From positions 1 to 36,478 of the forward strand of contig CAKRFN010000022.1 in the NCBI GenBank assembly GCA_934320655.1: a stretch of 36,478 bases of DNA. The letters run 5' to 3'. The position numbers were made by a program, and so were the translations under genes. The stretch's first letter is position 1, and every line of letters begins with the position of its first letter. The stretch is from an uncultured Eubacterium sp. GTDB lineage: Bacteria > Bacillota > Clostridia > Lachnospirales > Lachnospiraceae. This document shows, in pieces, positions 15,222 through 24,130 of this stretch. Below the pieces are notes generated by a model. It made no database searches. It saw only the letters and a program-made list of their open reading frames with translations, and had not been told where the DNA came from.

Positions 15222-16718
15222 TTATAATGTCACGCCCTGCTTAAAGATCGCCAGATCTCTGTATCCGGCATCCTCACTCTTGACCTTCTGACCATTGGCG
15301 ACTGCCAGCACATATTCATAGAATTCCAGCCCGAGCTCCTCCAAGGTCATGCCGTCCTCTAATAATTTTCCGGCATTAAAATCGATCCAGCCCTTTTTCT
15401 TTTCGGAGAGCTGTGTATTCGATGACACCTTGACAGTCGGTACTGCACTTGCAAACGGCGTGCCCCGTCCGGTCGTAAACAATACGATCTGTGCGCCGCT
15501 GACCGCAAGCGCGGTACTAGCTACGAGGTCGTTGCCCGGTGCGCTGAGCAGGTTGAGTCCCGCTTTTTCGACCGGCTGTGCATATGCCAGCACATCCACG
15601 ACCTTTGAAGATCCGGACTTCTGCGTACAGCCGAGTGCCTTATCCTCAAGCGTTGAGATTCCGCCCTTTTTGTTTCCGGGCGACGGATTCTCATAGATCG
15701 TCTGATTGTGCCGTCTGAAATAATCCTTAAAATCGTTGATCAGATGGACTGTTTTTTCAAATACTTCCTCATTTACGCATCGATCCATGAGAATCGTCTC
15801 CGCGCCGAACATCTCCGGTACTTCTGTCAGTATCGTGCTGCCGCCTGCTCCCGTCACGAGATCGGACAACTCACCGACCATCGGATTTGCCGTGATGCCG
15901 CTCAGTCCGTCAGAGCCGCCGCACTTCATACCAATCACGAGCTTGCTGACCGGAACTTGTGTACGCACACACTTTGCGGCATTTTCTGCCAGCTCACGCA
16001 TGATCTTCACAGCCTCTTCGACCTCGTCCTCTACCTCCTGACATACCAGAAAACGTACCCTGCTCTCATCATAATCTCCTAAATACGGCTTTAACACATC
16101 GATATTCGAATTCTCACAGCCGAGTCCGAGCACGAGCACACCGCCCGCATTCGGATGGTTGATCAGACCTGCCAGTGCTTTTCTCGTATTTTCCTGATCC
16201 TCACCCATCTGCGAACATCCGTAAGGGTGGGAATAGGAAACAACTGCCTCGATATTGTCACATTTGAGATCCTGACACCGCGCTGCGATCGCTCCGGCAA
16301 TGGAATTGACACAGCCGACCGTCGGCACGATCCACAGCTCATTGCGGACACCTGCTTTTCCGTCCGCGCGCTCATATCCCATGAAATAGCGGTCTTTTTC
16401 CGGCAGGTCACAGACACGATCCACCACCGCTGCCGGATGATACGCATAACTAAGATCATCGCCCAGACCGGTTTTCAGATTGTGTACATGGATGTGGCAG
16501 CCTTTTCCTACCGCTTCTTTTGTATAGCCGATCGGGAAACCGTATTTGATGACGGCTGCTCCTTCTGCAAGGTCTGCCAGTGTAAACTTATGTCCTCTGG
16601 CAATATCCTCCGCTAAAGTCACCTCTGTGCCGTCCACACACAGTGTTTCCCCCTTTGCATAGTCGCGCAATGCGACGGCTACGTTGTCCGCAGCGTTAAT
16701 CTTGATAAATTCCTGCAT
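15222..16718 (-). CDS. uxaA: Altronate dehydratase
   Basis: UxaA dehydrates D-altronate to 2-keto-3-deoxy-D-gluconate. The 498-residue protein has the N-terminal SAF-like domain (about 1-100, ending near CHIHVHNLKTG) and the catalytic domain with CGGSDGLSGITANP and GCENSN, typical of iron-dependent UxaA. It begins 2 bp after the uxaB stop, so translation is very probably coupled. It is followed by uxaC. Confidence 0.97.
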   Translation of the reverse strand: MQEFIKINAADNVAVALRDYAKGETLCVDGTEVTLAEDIARGHKFTLADLAEGAAVIKYGFPIGYTKEAVGKGCHIHVHNLKTGLGDDLSYAYHPAAVVDRVCDLPEKDRYFMGYERADGKAGVRNELWIVPTVGCVNSIAGAIAARCQDLKCDNIEAVVSYSHPYGCSQMGEDQENTRKALAGLINHPNAGGVLVLGLGCENSNIDVLKPYLGDYDESRVRFLVCQEVEDEVEEAVKIMRELAENAAKCVRTQVPVSKLVIGMKCGGSDGLSGITANPMVGELSDLVTGAGGSTILTEVPEMFGAETILMDRCVNEEVFEKTVHLINDFKDYFRRHNQTIYENPSPGNKKGGISTLEDKALGCTQKSGSSKVVDVLAYAQPVEKAGLNLLSAPGNDLVASTALAVSGAQIVLFTTGRGTPFASAVPTVKVSSNTQLSEKKKGWIDFNAGKLLEDGMTLEELGLEFYEYVLAVANGQKVKSEDAGYRDLAIFKQGVTL

Positions 16719-16720
16719 AT

Positions 16721-18064
16721 TTAATAAGCCTCTTTCTCGGAAAGTACCTGCTCATAGGCAGCCTTCATTCCCTTGTCCTGAATCAGGTTGTAGTATCCTT
16801 CTACCATCGGGGTCATCTCTGTAATATCGCCGCCCCAGTAATCTTCGCGTGCCATAATATCTGCCACGGATGCATCTTTCATGAATTTCATGATCTCCTC
16901 ACCGTCGTTCGCATTGTCGGTACGGTAGAATGCGATCAGTGCTGCCATAGAGAAGGTCAGCGCCGGCGGATATGCACCGTATTTCTCCTTGTACTCAAGG
17001 ATCGTCGGTAACACACGTACCTGGAATTTGCTGACAGAGTTCAATGCAATCGATAACAGCATGTGCTTGATAAACGGATTCGAAAAACGCTCTAACACTG
17101 CCTTTCCAAAGTTGATGTCTGTCTCGGTATTTCCAAGTGTCGGTACGATCTCGTCAAAAATACACTTCTTTAAGAATGCGGATACTGTCTCGTCCTTTAA
17201 GCACTCGCCAACTGTTGTCAGTCCGTACAGATATGCGCCGAGTACCATCGATGTATGACCACCGTTCAAGATGCGGACTTTACGCTTTTTGTACGGTTTT
17301 ACATCGTCTGTCCATACGATATTGTAGCCTGCCTTGTTAAACGGCAGTTCGTCCTCGTGATGTCCCTCGATGACCCACAGATGGAAGACCTCTGCGGTAT
17401 CTAAGCAGTTATCCTGATAACCGATCTCCTTCCAGAGCTCCTCTGCCTCGTCACGCGGATAACCGGTCACGATACGGTCTACGAGTGAATTACAGAAATC
17501 ACATTCCTCATTGATCCACTTTGTAAAGCCTTCCGGCAGCTCCCACAGCTGTGCATATTTTAAAATATACTCTTTCAAAAAGCCTGCGTTGTTGTCGATC
17601 AGCTCACACGGGATCAGGATAAATCCGGGCAGTCCCAGCTCATATCTCTTATATAAAAGCTGTGTCAGCTTTGCGGGATAAGACTTTGCGGGACGGTCCT
17701 CAAGCTTCTCTGTTCCGAGATACTCGATACCTGCCTCTGTCGTGTTGGAAATGATAAAACGCATATCCGGATTCGCTGCCAGCTCCATATAAGCATCAAA
17801 CTCCTTGTACGGGTTGACACAACGGCTGATCACATCGATATGTGTGCGCTCGTTGACAGTCTCTCCATTCTCAATACCTCTCAGGTACAGATTATATTCA
17901 CAATTCTGGGAACTTAAAAGCTCGCACATACCTTTTTCGATCGGCTGAACGATCACGACTTTTCCTTCCCAAACCTCTTTTTCATTCAGTTTATACAAAA
18001 AATAGTCTACAAATCCACGAAGAAATCCACCTTCACCAAACTGTATTACTCTTTCCTTTGCCAT
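16721..18064 (-). CDS. uxaB: Tagaturonate reductase (altronate oxidoreductase)
   Basis: UxaB reduces D-tagaturonate to D-altronate with NADH. It belongs to the polyol-specific long-chain dehydrogenase family (447 residues). An N-terminal nucleotide-binding region shows IQFGEGGFLRGFVDYFL. The C-terminal substrate domain contains VRILNGGHTSMVLGAYL, with the catalytic-type NGGH core. A paralogue of the same fold, uxuB, lies in the same cluster but is longer and keeps a different motif set. uxaB leads uxaB-uxaA-uxaC. Its upstream gap holds a stem-loop and a FadR-type operator-like site. SD AGGAGG. Confidence 0.95.
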   Translation of the reverse strand: MAKERVIQFGEGGFLRGFVDYFLYKLNEKEVWEGKVVIVQPIEKGMCELLSSQNCEYNLYLRGIENGETVNERTHIDVISRCVNPYKEFDAYMELAANPDMRFIISNTTEAGIEYLGTEKLEDRPAKSYPAKLTQLLYKRYELGLPGFILIPCELIDNNAGFLKEYILKYAQLWELPEGFTKWINEECDFCNSLVDRIVTGYPRDEAEELWKEIGYQDNCLDTAEVFHLWVIEGHHEDELPFNKAGYNIVWTDDVKPYKKRKVRILNGGHTSMVLGAYLYGLTTVGECLKDETVSAFLKKCIFDEIVPTLGNTETDINFGKAVLERFSNPFIKHMLLSIALNSVSKFQVRVLPTILEYKEKYGAYPPALTFSMAALIAFYRTDNANDGEEIMKFMKDASVADIMAREDYWGGDITEMTPMVEGYYNLIQDKGMKAAYEQVLSEKEAY

Positions 18065-18092
18065 AATTTCCTCCTAGTCCAAAAAAAACGAT

Positions 18093-18105
18093 ATTGTCTC
18101 ACAAT
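18093..18105. promoter_or_regulatory. FadR-type operator-like site ahead of uxaB
   Basis: ATTGTCTCACAAT is a perfect palindrome with a 3-base centre. It matches TNGTNNNACNA, the consensus described for FadR-subfamily GntR regulators. It lies about 30 bp before uxaB, and a FadR-type GntR gene is in the same cluster. Confidence 0.45.
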
Positions 18106-18118
18106 TCTGTATAATATA

Positions 18119-18150
18119 GTAGCCCTTAACTTTCGGTCGCTAAGGGCTAC
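18119..18150. terminator. Stem-loop between dctM and uxaB
   Basis: GTAGCCCTTA (18119-18128) pairs perfectly with TAAGGGCTAC (18141-18150) across a 12-base loop. The T-rich tract is on the plus-strand side. In the direction of the genes (minus) the tail is only TATATTATAC. It may be a weak terminator or an mRNA processing point that sets the uxaBAC level. Confidence 0.5.
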
Positions 18151-18190
18151 TTTCTTTATTTTTCAATGAATCCCAATTACAGGGTATTTC

Positions 18191-19495
18191 CTAGCCGAAC
18201 ATCTGCGGCAGTAACAAGCTGATCTCAGGAATGTATGTGATCAGTAACAGTGTAATAATCATGCACAGATAGAACGGCAGGGTTGCCTTTACAACACGCT
18301 CCATCTTAACCTTACCAACCGCAGATCCGATAAAGAGCACGGCTCCTACCGGAGGTGTCAGCAGACCGATACCACAGTTCAATACCATGATAATACCAAA
18401 CTGTACCGGATCGATACCGATAGAAGTAGCGATCGGGAGCAGGATCGGTGTCGCGATCAGAATGATCGGTGCCATATCCATAATACATCCGAGCACTAAC
18501 AGGATCAGGTTCAGCAGTAATGCAACGACATACGGGTTAGAGCTGATACCGGTAATCGCAGCGGCTGCCATATCAGGCACATGTAATCTGGTCAGACAGT
18601 TTCCGAATACTGCCGAGGTAGCGATCAGGATCAATACGATAGACAGTGTGTTCACGCAGTCTTCTAACACCGTCCATACACCCTTCCAGTCGAGTCCCTT
18701 ATAGATAAATACAGAAACGATCAGGGAGTAGATAACTGCGATCGCTGCTGACTCGGTAGCGGTAAACGCACCACCGACAACACCGACTACTACGATGATA
18801 ACGGCTGCCAGCGCCCAGAAGGATACGCTGAGCTGCTTGCCGAGATTCTTGATCGAGAACTTTGCTCCCTTCGGATAATTGCGCTTTTTAGAGATGATGT
18901 AAGATCCAACCATCAGTGAGATTGCCAGCAACGCACCCGGAAGGTATCCTGCGAGGAACAGTGCTCCTACAGAGATTCCACCAGCGGATGTCGCATAGAT
19001 AACCATGTTGTGTGAAGGCGGTACTAACAGACCCTCACAGGAAGATGTAATTGTAACTGCGGTAGAGAAATCATCATCATATCCCTGCTCTACCATCATC
19101 GGGATCAGAATCGTTCCCAGTGAAGCGGTATCTGCGGATGCAGATCCTGAAATTCCACCGAAGAAATAAGATGCTACGATGTTTACCATCGCCATACCAC
19201 CGGTCATCCAGCCTACGCATGCATCAGCCAGTGCGATCAGTTTCTCGGAGATTCCGCCGGAACCCATCAATACACCCATCGTGATGAAGAACGGTACCGC
19301 CATCAGTGAGAAAGAGCTGATACCCTTTACCATGAACTGGCACAGTGTGGACAGCGGAAGTCCCTGACTCATCAGACAGAATACAGAGGAAAGACCTACT
19401 GCAAACGCAATCGGGAAACGGAGTAAGATCATAACTAAAAAGCTGATCAACAGGACCGCGATCGCTGTTGAATTAGATACTGCTGCTAATATCAT
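18191..19495 (-). CDS. dctM: TRAP transporter large permease (DctM type)
   Basis: 434-residue membrane protein with about 12-13 hydrophobic segments. It has DctM signatures: FPIAFAVGLSSV, GSGGISEKLIALADA, SYFFGGISGSASADTASLG, LVPPSHNMVIYA and CGIGLLTPPVGAVLFIGSA. It carries the Na+-coupled substrate path of a tripartite ATP-independent carrier. Its start overlaps the dctQ stop by four bases. Genes on both sides encode hexuronate catabolism, so the cargo is probably galacturonate and/or glucuronate. Confidence 0.97.
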   Translation of the reverse strand: MILAAVSNSTAIAVLLISFLVMILLRFPIAFAVGLSSVFCLMSQGLPLSTLCQFMVKGISSFSLMAVPFFITMGVLMGSGGISEKLIALADACVGWMTGGMAMVNIVASYFFGGISGSASADTASLGTILIPMMVEQGYDDDFSTAVTITSSCEGLLVPPSHNMVIYATSAGGISVGALFLAGYLPGALLAISLMVGSYIISKKRNYPKGAKFSIKNLGKQLSVSFWALAAVIIVVVGVVGGAFTATESAAIAVIYSLIVSVFIYKGLDWKGVWTVLEDCVNTLSIVLILIATSAVFGNCLTRLHVPDMAAAAITGISSNPYVVALLLNLILLVLGCIMDMAPIILIATPILLPIATSIGIDPVQFGIIMVLNCGIGLLTPPVGAVLFIGSAVGKVKMERVVKATLPFYLCMIITLLLITYIPEISLLLPQMFG

Positions 19496-20019
19496 GCTTC
19501 TTCTCCTCCTTTCACAAAGAATGACCGGATATGTGTATATAATGCTTCGATCTCAAATACGATCATCGCAATACCGGCTAAGCATACCGGGAAATACATC
19601 CAGAATCTTGATAACCATGTCATGCTGACATATGTACCTTTACCTCCGATCGTTCTTGCGTATGTCCAGCCCTGTGTCATCATGATCACAGCCAGTGCAA
19701 GTACGGCTGCATCTGACAAAATATCCAGTGCCTTAATTAACGACTTCGGTAAGTAACGATCCAGTGCAGTCATACGGATATGTGCACCGCGGCGGATCGC
19801 AAGTGCTGCTGAGAGCACTGCCATATAAGACATCAGTGTCAGAATCGTTTCCTCCGTCCAAGCCGGATCGGGAATAAATGAAACATAACGTCCTACTACC
19901 TGGTAGCTTGTGATAATGATATCTGCGATCAGTAACAGCTTACAGATCACGAGCACTGCCTTGTCTACCATATCATAAAAGGGACGGATTTTATCGAGTT
20001 TTTCAAAAATAGCAGGCAT
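19492..20019 (-). CDS. dctQ: TRAP transporter small permease (DctQ type)
   Basis: 175 residues from the ATG at 20017-20019, chosen for its SD (AAAGGAG, 8 bases); the longer upstream extension lacks one. Four membrane helices are visible, with the DctQ motif WTEETILTLMSYMAVLSAALAIRRGAHIRM-like around residues 55-85. It bridges the extracellular receptor DctP and the channel DctM. It overlaps dctM by four bases and is separated from dctP by a strong hairpin. Confidence 0.93.
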   Translation of the reverse strand: MPAIFEKLDKIRPFYDMVDKAVLVICKLLLIADIIITSYQVVGRYVSFIPDPAWTEETILTLMSYMAVLSAALAIRRGAHIRMTALDRYLPKSLIKALDILSDAAVLALAVIMMTQGWTYARTIGGKGTYVSMTWLSRFWMYFPVCLAGIAMIVFEIEALYTHIRSFFVKGGEEA

Positions 20020-20065
20020 TTTTGAATCTCCTTTCCTTTTAAACGTTTGATTTTGGGTTAAAGAC

Positions 20066-20101
20066 AGCGGGCGCGTAGCCAGATATGGCTCTGCGCCCGC
20101 T
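20066..20101. promoter_or_regulatory. Intercistronic stem-loop between dctP and dctQ
   Basis: AGCGGGCGC (20066-20074) pairs with GCGCCCGCT (20093-20101), with an inner AGCCA/TGGCT stem. It has no U-run on the transcribed side, so termination is unlikely to be complete. Such hairpins protect the 3' end of receptor-gene mRNA and let the binding protein be made in excess of the permeases. Confidence 0.65.
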
Positions 20102-20137
20102 TCACACACTCACATATTCTTTTTAAGAGAAATTCTA

Positions 20138-21274
20138 TTATTTAGCAAAGTCAAGTAACTGCTGATACAGATCTTCCTGTCCCTTTGTGTTATCCTCGAT
20201 AACCTTCTGGCAAGCCTCTTTCCAAGGTGTCAGATCAGCTACTTCTGTTACGTTACATCCCTCATCCTTTAATGCCTGAAGCACTTCTGCCTCAGCAGAT
20301 CCGGAGATCTCTTTACAGAATGCAGATGCGAGCTTTCCAGCCTCCGTCATAGCTTCCTGCTGTGCCTCTGTTAAGCTGTCCCATGCCTCATCAGTGATGA
20401 TAACCTGTACAGCACCTAAGGTATGTCCGTCAAGGATCAGATTGTTAGCAACCTCAGGGAATGCATTGGACTTGTAGTTTGCGATCGGCTGCTCAGCAGC
20501 GTCAACTACACCGGTCTGTAATGCGGAATATAACTCACCGAAGGATACGACTGTCGGATTTCCACCTAAACCTTCAACCAGACCGTTCATGATCGGGTCG
20601 TTAGATACACGGATCTTCATGCCGTTCAGGCTGTTGATGTCCTTCAACTCCTGATTTGAGAAGAAGTGACGGAAACCTTCCTCGCCGTAGAACAGTCCGC
20701 GGATACCGGAACCATTCTCTGAGGGCTCCTGTAAGAACTCCTGAGCCAGATCAGACTCTGCGAAATTCCACCAGTGCTCTCTGCTCTCCCATGTGTAAGG
20801 AAGTGAAAGTAAAGAAGACTTTGTTCCGCCGTAGCTTGTTAATGCGAATGCGGAAATACGTGACATCTGGATCGTTCCTGCTCCACCGAGCATTGCGTCT
20901 AAGACATCGTTCTCAGATCCGAGTACACCGGATGCCTGAAGGTCGATGGTGATAGATCCACCGGAAAGTCTCTCAACTTCCTCTTTGAACTTGCTGTCCA
21001 TCTGTCCTACGATGGTGTCTAACGGGTTAACCTCTGCCATTACTAATGTAACTGCAGGATCGCCGGCTGCTGCTGCATCGGAAGCTGTATCTGCTGCTGC
21101 ATCATCTGCGGCTGCGTCATCCGTTGCTGCATCGTCTGTTGCTGCCGCATCATCCGCTGCGGGCTCCTCTGTCTTGCTGCTGTCTGCTGCAGGCTCCTCT
21201 GCCTTCAGTCCACATGCTGTCATGGAAAATGCCATAACACCCACGAGCATCAACGAAACTAATCTCTTTTTCAT
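20138..21274 (-). CDS. dctP: TRAP transporter solute-binding lipoprotein (DctP type)
   Basis: 378-residue extracellular receptor. A lipoprotein signal ends at C21 (AFSMTAC). It is followed by an unusually long linker (about 26-72) of almost only Ala, Asp, Glu, Pro, Thr and Ser. The DctP fold covers about 75-378, with IRVSNDPIMNGLVEGLGGNPT and SALQTGVVDAAEQPIANY, including the conserved Arg that binds substrate carboxylate. It delivers acidic sugars, probably hexuronates, to DctQ/DctM. It has its own promoter with two operator repeats and a leader hairpin. SD GGGAGG. Confidence 0.96.
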   Translation of the reverse strand: MKKRLVSLMLVGVMAFSMTACGLKAEEPAADSSKTEEPAADDAAATDDAATDDAAADDAAADTASDAAAAGDPAVTLVMAEVNPLDTIVGQMDSKFKEEVERLSGGSITIDLQASGVLGSENDVLDAMLGGAGTIQMSRISAFALTSYGGTKSSLLSLPYTWESREHWWNFAESDLAQEFLQEPSENGSGIRGLFYGEEGFRHFFSNQELKDINSLNGMKIRVSNDPIMNGLVEGLGGNPTVVSFGELYSALQTGVVDAAEQPIANYKSNAFPEVANNLILDGHTLGAVQVIITDEAWDSLTEAQQEAMTEAGKLASAFCKEISGSAEAEVLQALKDEGCNVTEVADLTPWKEACQKVIEDNTKGQEDLYQQLLDFAK

Positions 21275-21313
21275 TGTTTGTCCTCCCTAAATATAGTAGT
21301 TAGTTTTTTCGTC

Positions 21314-21349
21314 CAGAGCAGCCGCCTTCTATGGGGCCGTGCCGCTCTG
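21314..21349 (-). promoter_or_regulatory. GC-rich hairpin in the dctP leader
   Basis: CAGAGC (21314-21319) pairs with GCTCTG (21344-21349), with additional GC pairing inside. It lies downstream of the predicted start site and overlaps the edge of the downstream operator copy. Its likely role is mRNA stability. Confidence 0.4.
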
Positions 21350-21398
21350 ACATGTTAGTTGATGTCATTATAATAACATTCTGACATGTTAGTGTAAA
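21347..21398 (-). promoter_or_regulatory. dctP promoter with two operator copies
   Basis: TTTACA (21393-21398) and TATTAT (21370-21375) are 17 bases apart on the minus strand. The sequence CTGACATGTTAGT occurs exactly twice: at 21381-21393 in the -35/-10 spacer, and at 21347-21359 downstream of the start. A related, nearly perfect palindrome is found at the kduI promoter. This arrangement indicates repression. Confidence 0.7.
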
Positions 21399-21460
21399 GT
21401 GGTAAATTCACCTAAATCTCCACCTTAACTTTATGCAATTTGCACAATCAAGGGGAAATT

Positions 21461-23068
21461 CTAGACGTATTTCTTTAAAGTGGCACGGATCGCACCGACT
21501 CCTGCGAGTTCTTCCTTTACCAGCTCCTCGATACGTGAGCCGATACCTGCTGCATACAGGTCACTTCCGAAGATGTTCGCGTTAGATAAAATAGGCTTTA
21601 ACTTGTCGCCGACAGAGTCGGGATCACCAAGCTTCACACCCTCAAGCATTCCCTGAAGCTCTGCGAGCATCGGATCGGGAGACAGCTCGAACGCTGCACC
21701 GTTATCATCGACACCGATCAGATAGCGCAGCCATCCTGCGATCGCGATCGGCACATAATGCAGATCTTTTGCACTGCCGTATTTTTCTACATAGGATTTG
21801 ATCGTCTCACCGTAGCGGATACCGACCTTCTGCGAGGTATCACACGCAATACGCTGGGGCGTATCCGGAATAAACTTATTGGGCAGACGCTGCTCAATGA
21901 CTTCCTTGACGAACGCATCAGGGCTTAAGATACCCGGATCACAGACAACCTTCATGCCCTCCTTCGGTCCGATACCGTCCACGAGCTTTGTGAGCTGCTC
22001 ATCCTGCATCTCGGCAGCGATTGATGTATAGCCGAGCAGACAGCCGTATACAGCCAGTGCCGTATGCAGCGGATTCAGGCAGGTTGTTACCTTCATGCGC
22101 TCTACCTCATTGACTGTATCGCGCGTCGTCAGATATACGCCAGCCTTCTCAAGCGCAGGTCTGCCGTTCGGGAATTTATCCTCAATAACCAGATACTGCG
22201 GTCCCTCTGCGTTGACAAACGGCGCAATATAGGTCTTTTTCTCTGTGATGACAGGCTGCATGGCCTCGATGCCGTCAGCCTCTAACGCATCTGCGATCTC
22301 TGTGCTCGGGCGCGGTGTGATCTTGTCGATCATCGACCACGGGAAGCTGATCTTTGCCTCATCCTTCAGATAGTCAAGGAATGCCTCTGACACGAAGCCG
22401 CGTGAAAGCCATTCCTGTGCCATCGTAAGCACGGAATTCTGCAGTTTTTCACCATTGTGTGAACAGTTGTCCATGCTGACAACCGCAAGCGGTGCGCCGC
22501 AGGTCTCAAAACGATGGTAAAGCATCGCTGTCACGACTGCCATTGCGCCTGCCGATGCCTCCGGTCCATTCTCAATATCCGGCACTACAAACGGCAGATA
22601 GTTTCCGTCAGAGCCTTTTAAGGCATAGCCTTTCTCCGTGACGGTAAATGAGATCATCTGCAAACCGGGATCTGCGAAGATCTCCTTCAAACGGTTCCAA
22701 CTGTCTGCGGACTTGGCATTCGCAGGGATTGCCTCTGCGAGCGAGCCGAGCACCTTTTTCTCGGTAGATCCGTCTGCCTTTAATGTAACTGCCAGAACGA
22801 GATTGTCATACGGATCATAGATTTTGTTTACAATATCATAGTCAAACGTCTCGGCGCAGATAATACCCTTGTCCGATTCGCCGTTCTCAATCAGCTTATC
22901 AGCGATACCGCCGATAAAAATACGGAAAATGTTTCCGACACCGAAATGTACCCATACAGGTGCTTTTTTTGTATTTTCGGCAATCTGTGCCACATCATAG
23001 CCCGGCACATCGATTCCGATCTGTTTCCATGCTGCGGCATTCTGTAATGCCTCTTTGCATAATTTCAT
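21461..23068 (-). CDS. uxuB: Fructuronate reductase (mannonate oxidoreductase)
   Basis: 535-residue polyol-dehydrogenase family member. The N-terminal NAD region has VWVHFGVGNIFRIFIGG. The middle has VVSMDNCSHNGEKL. The substrate domain has the K-x-x-x-x-N-x-x-H-type pattern in VTTCLNPLHTALAVYG. UxuB reduces D-fructuronate to D-mannonate in the glucuronate branch. The next enzyme, UxuA, is not in this window. It follows gntR by 18 bp, and SD GGGGG precedes the ATG. It is the last gene of the kduI-to-uxuB unit. Confidence 0.93.
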   Translation of the reverse strand: MKLCKEALQNAAAWKQIGIDVPGYDVAQIAENTKKAPVWVHFGVGNIFRIFIGGIADKLIENGESDKGIICAETFDYDIVNKIYDPYDNLVLAVTLKADGSTEKKVLGSLAEAIPANAKSADSWNRLKEIFADPGLQMISFTVTEKGYALKGSDGNYLPFVVPDIENGPEASAGAMAVVTAMLYHRFETCGAPLAVVSMDNCSHNGEKLQNSVLTMAQEWLSRGFVSEAFLDYLKDEAKISFPWSMIDKITPRPSTEIADALEADGIEAMQPVITEKKTYIAPFVNAEGPQYLVIEDKFPNGRPALEKAGVYLTTRDTVNEVERMKVTTCLNPLHTALAVYGCLLGYTSIAAEMQDEQLTKLVDGIGPKEGMKVVCDPGILSPDAFVKEVIEQRLPNKFIPDTPQRIACDTSQKVGIRYGETIKSYVEKYGSAKDLHYVPIAIAGWLRYLIGVDDNGAAFELSPDPMLAELQGMLEGVKLGDPDSVGDKLKPILSNANIFGSDLYAAGIGSRIEELVKEELAGVGAIRATLKKYV

Positions 23069-23086
23069 GATTTTACCCCCTGTGTT

Positions 23087-23764
23087 CTACTGACCCATAT
23101 CAAACAGGTGCGGTGCCTGCTTGTTCATCAGCTCAATGTCACCGATGACACGACCTAAGTGCTTACCCAAAGCCGCACGGTATCCTTCCTTGTCCCCCGC
23201 TTCGACAAAACGGATCAGATCCTCATGGTCTGCCACGGTTCGGTCTTTGTTTTCGTTGTCCAAATCAACCAACAGACGCACACGACTGTAATGCGCCATC
23301 GTAGAGCTGATGATCTCCGCTGCCAGCGACTCACCCGCCACATAGTACGTCACCGCATGAAATTTGTTATCGTTGATCAGATATTCATAGGATGTCTCGT
23401 GGTTTCGGGGCTGTTCACCGATACGTTCACAGACTCTGGCATATTTTTTCATTTCTTCGATATCTTTTTGCGTCACGTTCTCAAAGAATGCATCCGTCAT
23501 CGCGATTTCGAGCGTTTTCCGGATAAACCACTCCTGTCTTGCCCGCGTGATATCGATCTTTGAAATCATCGATTTGGACTGCGGGAAAATATCCACCATT
23601 CCCTCTGATTGCAGCCGCACCAATGCCTCACGCGCCGGTGTACGGCTCACATTGTAACGCTCTGCCAGCTTTGCAGCTGAAACCGGCTCTCCCGGCTTCA
23701 GTGCAAATGTCATAATATCTTTTCTACATCTGTCGTAGGTCTGTTGATTTAATGATTTGTCCAT
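23087..23764 (-). CDS. GntR-family regulator, FadR subfamily (likely hexuronate repressor)
   Basis: 225 residues. The N-terminal winged helix carries LAERYNVSRTPAREALVRLQSEGMV (about 32-56, the GntR recognition signature). It is followed by an all-helical FCD ligand domain with spaced Asp/His residues that usually bind metal and a carboxylate effector. Such proteins usually repress and are released by a pathway intermediate, here plausibly a keto-deoxy-gluconate or an uronate. The gene is inside the operon it probably controls, between kdgF and uxuB. Candidate sites are the ACTAACATGTTAGT-type repeats at dctP and kduI, and the FadR-type palindrome before uxaB. Which of these it binds is unknown. 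Confidence 0.9.
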   Translation of the reverse strand: MDKSLNQQTYDRCRKDIMTFALKPGEPVSAAKLAERYNVSRTPAREALVRLQSEGMVDIFPQSKSMISKIDITRARQEWFIRKTLEIAMTDAFFENVTQKDIEEMKKYARVCERIGEQPRNHETSYEYLINDNKFHAVTYYVAGESLAAEIISSTMAHYSRVRLLVDLDNENKDRTVADHEDLIRFVEAGDKEGYRAALGKHLGRVIGDIELMNKQAPHLFDMGQ

Positions 23765-23782
23765 TTCTATTCCTTCCGGTCC

Positions 23783-24106
23783 TTAAATAAAATCCTCTCT
23801 CATGGGCGTGAAGATGTCCAGCAGCTTTACTTTTGTCAGACAGTCGATGCCGTGCGGCACATTCGGTCCGACAATATAGGTATCACCTGTGTGCAGCGTC
23901 ACATCCTCTTTGCCCTCTTCGTGAAATACAAGGCTGCCCTCTATGATATAACCGATCTGCTCGTGGGGATGCGCATGCATCTCCCCCTTTGCTCCGGGCT
24001 CGAACAAAAGCTCCACGTTCATGATGTTGTCGCTGTAAGCCAATACCTTGCGGACAACACCGCCGCCCAGATCCTGATATTCCTTATCACTGTTTTTTAC
24101 ATACAT
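23783..24106 (-). CDS. kdgF: Cupin KdgF, unsaturated-uronate ring-opening enzyme
   Basis: 107-residue single cupin. KdgF converts 4,5-unsaturated monouronates, released from pectin or alginate, to the linear keto form used by KduI. Visible metal ligands are in MHAHPHEQIGYIIEG (H46, H48, Q50 region) and H85 (VPHGIDCL). The tail D97-I-F99-T-P-M-R103 fits the Asp/Phe/Arg set I recall as important in KdgF. Position next to kdgK, kdgA, kduD and kduI supports the call. A generic sugar cupin is the alternative. SD AGAGGA. Confidence 0.82.
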   Translation of the reverse strand: MYVKNSDKEYQDLGGGVVRKVLAYSDNIMNVELLFEPGAKGEMHAHPHEQIGYIIEGSLVFHEEGKEDVTLHTGDTYIVGPNVPHGIDCLTKVKLLDIFTPMREDFI

Positions 24107-24130
24107 AAACTCGTCCTCTATACGCTATGA

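Noticed and set aside
21055..21205. Short tandem repeats resembling a CRISPR or satellite
   Set aside because: The repetition is codon-level Ala/Asp coding inside dctP, with no spacer structure. No CRISPR array or cas gene was seen anywhere.
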